The notes under the pieces: model-generated
The model's input: the letters and a program-made list of their open reading frames with translations, nothing else
The model's database searches: none
Told to the model about the DNA's origin: nothing
NCBI GenBank assembly: GCA_024403755.1
Contig: JAKSRF010000002.1
Coordinates: 1 to 57,488 of the forward strand
Origin: Clostridia bacterium
GTDB lineage: Bacteria; Bacillota; Clostridia; Saccharofermentanales; Saccharofermentanaceae
Reading direction: 5' to 3'
Length of the DNA: 57,488 nucleotides
In this document: positions 54,249 through 57,488 of the stretch, one piece after another
How the letters are laid out: every line of letters starts with the position of its first letter
How positions within the stretch are numbered: position 1 is the stretch's first letter
Position numbers and translations under genes: made by a program

Positions 54249-55199
54249 ATGAATACGGCAATTGTAACCGGTAGTACCGGAATGTTGGGAATAGCACTTA
54301 TAAATAAGCTCCTTGAGGAGAATGTTCGGGTTGTCGCAGTTGCACGTCCGGGTTCTTCCCGTATTGCTAACATTCCTTCTGATGAGCGAGTTACCGTAAT
54401 CGAAATTGCGCTGAAGGATATTATTAATTTGCCGGTTGCTTTGAAGGCAAAGGGAATAACCCAAGCAGACAGTTTTTTTCATTTCGGTTGGGACGGGACA
54501 TTCGGAGATGCACGTAACAACATGGACGGTCAGCTCATAAATGTTAAGGCTTCGGTTGATGCAGTACGTGCAGCGGCCGAGTTGAAGTGCGAAGTTTTCC
54601 TGGGCGCCGGTTCACAGGCTGAATACGGACGTGTTGCTGACGGAATTAAGCTTTCGGCCGCAACACCGACTAATCCTGAGAACGGTTACGGAATCGGAAA
54701 GCTTTGTGCTTGCCATATGACAAGAGTTGAAGCTCACAAATTCGGAATTCGACATATTTGGACAAGAATCTTGAGTGTTTACGGTCCGTATGACGGACTT
54801 CATACTATGGTTATGAGCGGTATAGGAAATCTTATGGACGGTCTTAAGGCTTCATATACGAAGGGCGAACAAATGTGGGATTATATATACTGTAAGGATG
54901 CGGCTAATGCATTTTATCTTGCTGCAACAAAGGGCAAAGACGGCAGTGTTTATCCTATAGGATCAGGTAATGTTCGACCTTTAAAGGATTATATAACCGA
55001 TATAAGAGATGCAGTAAATCCGTCCGCTGAACTCGGCTTCGGTGAGGTGGATTATTATCCGGGACAGGTTATGTATCTTTGTGCAGATATATCTTCGCTT
55101 ACAGAGGATACAGGTTTTATACCTCAATACTCATTTGCCGAGGGTATAAAAGAGACAGTAGAATATTATAAGAATCATATATATACAAGACAAGCGTAA
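54249..55199 (+). CDS. NAD-dependent epimerase/reductase
   Basis: 316 aa extended short-chain dehydrogenase. N-terminal VTGSTGMLGIALINKLL cofactor loop, YGIGK with the catalytic Tyr and Lys, and WDYIYCKDAANAFYLAA typical of sugar epimerases. Probably reduces or epimerises the branched nucleotide sugar, as YerF does after YerE. Starts 14 bp after the ThDP gene. Confidence 0.9.
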   Translation: MNTAIVTGSTGMLGIALINKLLEENVRVVAVARPGSSRIANIPSDERVTVIEIALKDIINLPVALKAKGITQADSFFHFGWDGTFGDARNNMDGQLINVKASVDAVRAAAELKCEVFLGAGSQAEYGRVADGIKLSAATPTNPENGYGIGKLCACHMTRVEAHKFGIRHIWTRILSVYGPYDGLHTMVMSGIGNLMDGLKASYTKGEQMWDYIYCKDAANAFYLAATKGKDGSVYPIGSGNVRPLKDYITDIRDAVNPSAELGFGEVDYYPGQVMYLCADISSLTEDTGFIPQYSFAEGIKETVEYYKNHIYTRQA

Positions 55200-55212
55200 G
55201 GAGTTTACCCAA

Positions 55213-56190
55213 ATGAAGAAAATCAGTATTCTCATTCCGTGTTATAACGAGGAGTTAAATGTTGAACCGATGGCTAATGAATTAAGAGCTATGTTTGCAC
55301 GAGACCTTCCTAACTATGACTATGAAATTTTGTTTATAGATAATGACTCAAGAGATTTGACGCGCCCAAAGCTTCGTAAACTGTGTGAGGAAGATAAGCA
55401 CATAAAAGCTATTTTTAACGCTAAGAACTTCGGTCAGTTTAATTCTCCTTATTACGGCATGCTTCAGACGACAGGTGACTGCACGATTTCCATGGTATGT
55501 GATTTTCAGGATCCGATTGATTTGATTCCGAAGTATGTCAAAGAATGGGAAAACGGTTATAAGATAGTAATCGGCATAAAGACTGCTTCTAAAGAGAGTA
55601 AGATTATGTATTTCCTCAGAAGCTTATATTATAAATTAATCAAAAGGTTCTCGGATGTAGAGCAGATTGAACATTTTACAGGTTCAGGTCTTTATGACAG
55701 AAGCTTTATAAATGTTCTTAGAGATCTTAAGGACCCGAAGCCTTTTCTTCGCGGTATTGTAGCCGAGCTGGGATTTGAACGTAAGGAAATTCCTTATGAA
55801 CAACCGAAGCGTCGTGCAGGTAAGACAAGTAATAACTTTTATCGTCTCTATGATGCTGCGATGCTTTCTATTACATCCTATACAAAAATCGGACTTCGAA
55901 TAGCAACAATCGGAGGTGCAATAGCTTCCGGTGTAAGCCTGCTTATTGCTTTGGTTTATTTGATTTTGAAACTGATTAACTGGGACAGCTTCCCGGCCGG
56001 TATGGCACCGGTAGTAATCGGTATGTTTGTCTGGGGTTCAATCCAGATGTTCTTTATAGGCCTTCTCGGAGAATATATACTTAATATAAATGATCGAGTT
56101 ATGAATCGTCCGCTTGTAATCGAAGCGGAAAGACTGAATTTTGATGTCTCTGCCGAAAATGCAGAGAAGGAAGGAGAAAAGAATGAGTGA
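55213..56190 (+). CDS. GT2 glycosyltransferase with two C-terminal membrane helices
   Basis: 325 aa. DPM1/GtrB-like family: SILIPCYNEELNV, FIDNDSRD, FNAKNFGQFNS, CDFQDP (metal-binding acidic motif). Two transmembrane helices at about 230-258 and 266-290. It would transfer a sugar from a nucleotide carrier to a lipid such as undecaprenyl phosphate. The stop overlaps the start of glf by 8 bp. Confidence 0.93.
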   Translation: MKKISILIPCYNEELNVEPMANELRAMFARDLPNYDYEILFIDNDSRDLTRPKLRKLCEEDKHIKAIFNAKNFGQFNSPYYGMLQTTGDCTISMVCDFQDPIDLIPKYVKEWENGYKIVIGIKTASKESKIMYFLRSLYYKLIKRFSDVEQIEHFTGSGLYDRSFINVLRDLKDPKPFLRGIVAELGFERKEIPYEQPKRRAGKTSNNFYRLYDAAMLSITSYTKIGLRIATIGGAIASGVSLLIALVYLILKLINWDSFPAGMAPVVIGMFVWGSIQMFFIGLLGEYILNINDRVMNRPLVIEAERLNFDVSAENAEKEGEKNE

Positions 56191-57289
56191 TTATGATTAT
56201 TTAATAGTAGGTGCCGGTCTTTATGGTGCTACATTTGCAAGACTTGCAACAGACGCAGGTAAGAAATGTCTTGTAATAGATAAGCGTGACCATGTTGCAG
56301 GTAATATTTATACAGAAGATGTAAACGGAATTAATGTGCACAAATACGGAGCACACATTTTGCATACAGATAATGAAGAGGTATGGAATTTCCTTCAGCG
56401 TTTTACTAAATTCAATCGTTATACAAATATGGTAGTGGCAAATTACAAGGGCGAGCTTTACTCTATGCCGTTTAATATGTATACCTTTAATAAGATGTGG
56501 GGCGTAATTACTCCTGAAGAAGCACGTGCTAAGTTGGATGAGCAGATTGCCGAAAGCAAAATCGACAATCCACAGAACCTGGAAGAACAGGCTTTGTCTT
56601 TAATAGGTAAAGATATCTATGAGAAGTTGGTTAAGGGTTACACTGAAAAACAGTGGGGACGTGCAGCAACCGAACTTCCTAGTTTTATAATTAAGAGACT
56701 TCCGGTACGTTTGGATTACAACAACAATTACTTTAATGACACATATCAGGGTATTCCTATGGGTGGTTACACAAAGATGATAGAGAATATGCTTGAAGGT
56801 ATTGAGGTGCGTACCAACGTTGATTTCCTTGCTTCACGTGATGAGCTTTCCGCACTTGCTCCAAGAATAATCTATACCGGTATGATTGATGAGTTTTATG
56901 ATTATTGCTTCGGAGAATTGGAATACAGAAGTCTTAAGTTTGAGACAGAATATCTTCCTGATGTTGATAACTATCAAGGTAATGCCGTTATTAACTATAC
57001 TGATGCAGAGACACCGTATACAAGAATAATCGAGCATAAGCACTTTGAGTTCGGTAAGGGTAAAGGTACAGTGGTAACTCGTGAATATCCTGCTACTTGG
57101 CGTAAGGGTGATGAGCCTTATTATGCAATGAATGATAAGCGCAACAACGAGCTTTATGCAAAGTATGCCGAACTTGCTGCATCAGGTGATGGAAAGGTAT
57201 GGTTCGGAGGCCGTCTCGGAAAATATAAGTACTACGACATGGATGATGTTGTAGCAGATGCCATGAAAGACTTTGCAGAGATGAATTGA
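56183..57289 (+). CDS. glf: UDP-galactopyranose mutase
   Basis: 368 aa flavoenzyme converting UDP-galactopyranose to UDP-galactofuranose. FAD-binding start DYLIVGAGLYGATFAR, HVAGNIYTEDVNGINVHKYGAHILHT, and the FNRYTNMV and EKQWGRAATELP segments match Glf. Start 56183 has AAGGAGAAAAG upstream; the frame runs back to 56141 inside the GT2 gene. It implies galactofuranose in the surface polymer. Confidence 0.96.
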   Translation: MSDYDYLIVGAGLYGATFARLATDAGKKCLVIDKRDHVAGNIYTEDVNGINVHKYGAHILHTDNEEVWNFLQRFTKFNRYTNMVVANYKGELYSMPFNMYTFNKMWGVITPEEARAKLDEQIAESKIDNPQNLEEQALSLIGKDIYEKLVKGYTEKQWGRAATELPSFIIKRLPVRLDYNNNYFNDTYQGIPMGGYTKMIENMLEGIEVRTNVDFLASRDELSALAPRIIYTGMIDEFYDYCFGELEYRSLKFETEYLPDVDNYQGNAVINYTDAETPYTRIIEHKHFEFGKGKGTVVTREYPATWRKGDEPYYAMNDKRNNELYAKYAELAASGDGKVWFGGRLGKYKYYDMDDVVADAMKDFAEMN

Positions 57290-57329
57290 GTTCCTTGCTA
57301 TTGCATAGATTTAGTCATTAATAAATAAA

Positions 57330-57362
57330 CGTGCGGCATAATTAAATGTCGCACGTTTTTGC
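57330..57362 (+). terminator. Terminator of the surface-sugar operon
   Basis: CGTGCGGCAT pairs with ATGTCGCACG around a short AT loop, followed by TTTTTG. No gene is seen from here to the end of the window. Confidence 0.8.
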
Positions 57363-57488
57363 TTTGTGAATCCGGGCGCACAATCCCAATAGACATGAAT
57401 TACCCCAAAACGCTCATTACAAATTGTTTAGCAAACTGTTTTCCAAGTGAAGCGTGAAAAACTTAATAAATCTTATATACAATCGTGT

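Overview
The window looks like a chromosomal segment of a low-GC, Gram-positive, fibre-degrading anaerobe of the class Clostridia, probably a rumen or gut Oscillospirales/Saccharofermentans-like or Lachnospiraceae-like bacterium. This rests on AT-rich genes with AGGAGG-type ribosome binding sites, two T-box leaders on aminoacyl-tRNA synthetase genes, secreted lipoproteins with Thr/Ser/Glu-rich linkers, surface proteins with leucine-rich (BspA-type) and DUF4214 repeats, and a xylan-degradation gene set. Taxon assignment is inference. No tRNA, rRNA, CRISPR array, prophage or transposase gene was recognised.

Layout. 1-6.4 kb: a sugar-sensor diguanylate cyclase (minus strand), a large beta-propeller-like lipoprotein and an exported GH10 xylanase with flanking carbohydrate-binding modules. 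6.5-8.9 kb: thrS (minus) with a complete T-box leader and promoter. 8.9-14.2 kb: a mosaic LRR/DUF4214 surface protein, a membrane protein with an acidic repeat tail, a 680-bp non-coding repeat block and a small coiled lipoprotein. 14.3-15.8 kb: trpS behind a Trp T-box. 15.9-19.9 kb: a sugar-sensor GGDEF-EAL protein and a GH43 enzyme. 20-24.4 kb: a MoxR/DUF58/transglutaminase operon. 24.4-35.2 kb: a membrane protein, GH115 alpha-glucuronidase, CE1 esterase, MFS and MATE transporters, an Rsm22-type methyltransferase, NudC and a second GH43. 35.3-38.7 kb: a PEBP-like lipoprotein and a second LRR/DUF4214 protein. 38.9-46.6 kb: a saccharopine-dehydrogenase-like protein, a response regulator/ABC transporter/histidine kinase operon, and an L,D-transpeptidase with DUF4214 repeats. 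46.8-57.3 kb: a surface-sugar operon.

How the parts fit. The xylan genes divide by location. The GH10 enzyme is an exported lipoprotein, while the GH115, both GH43 and the CE1 enzymes lack signal peptides, which fits outside cleavage followed by uptake and trimming of decorated xylo-oligosaccharides in the cytoplasm. Two paralogous cytoplasmic sugar-binding (LacI-like, no HTH) sensor proteins lie among these genes, one with an intact GGDEF cyclase and the other with an intact EAL phosphodiesterase and a degenerate GGDEF. They may convert intracellular sugar status into opposing changes in cyclic di-GMP.

The most unusual region is the final operon. It carries the first three steps to CDP-3,6-dideoxyhexoses (RfbF, RfbG, RfbH), followed by a DRE-TIM aldolase with an extra C-terminal domain, a HAD phosphatase, a thiamine-diphosphate enzyme, an NAD-dependent reductase/epimerase, a GT2 glycosyltransferase and UDP-galactopyranose mutase. 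The ThDP enzyme and reductase recall YerE/YerF of yersiniose synthesis. The aldolase and phosphatase have no counterpart in that pathway and suggest an undescribed carbon-branched sugar.
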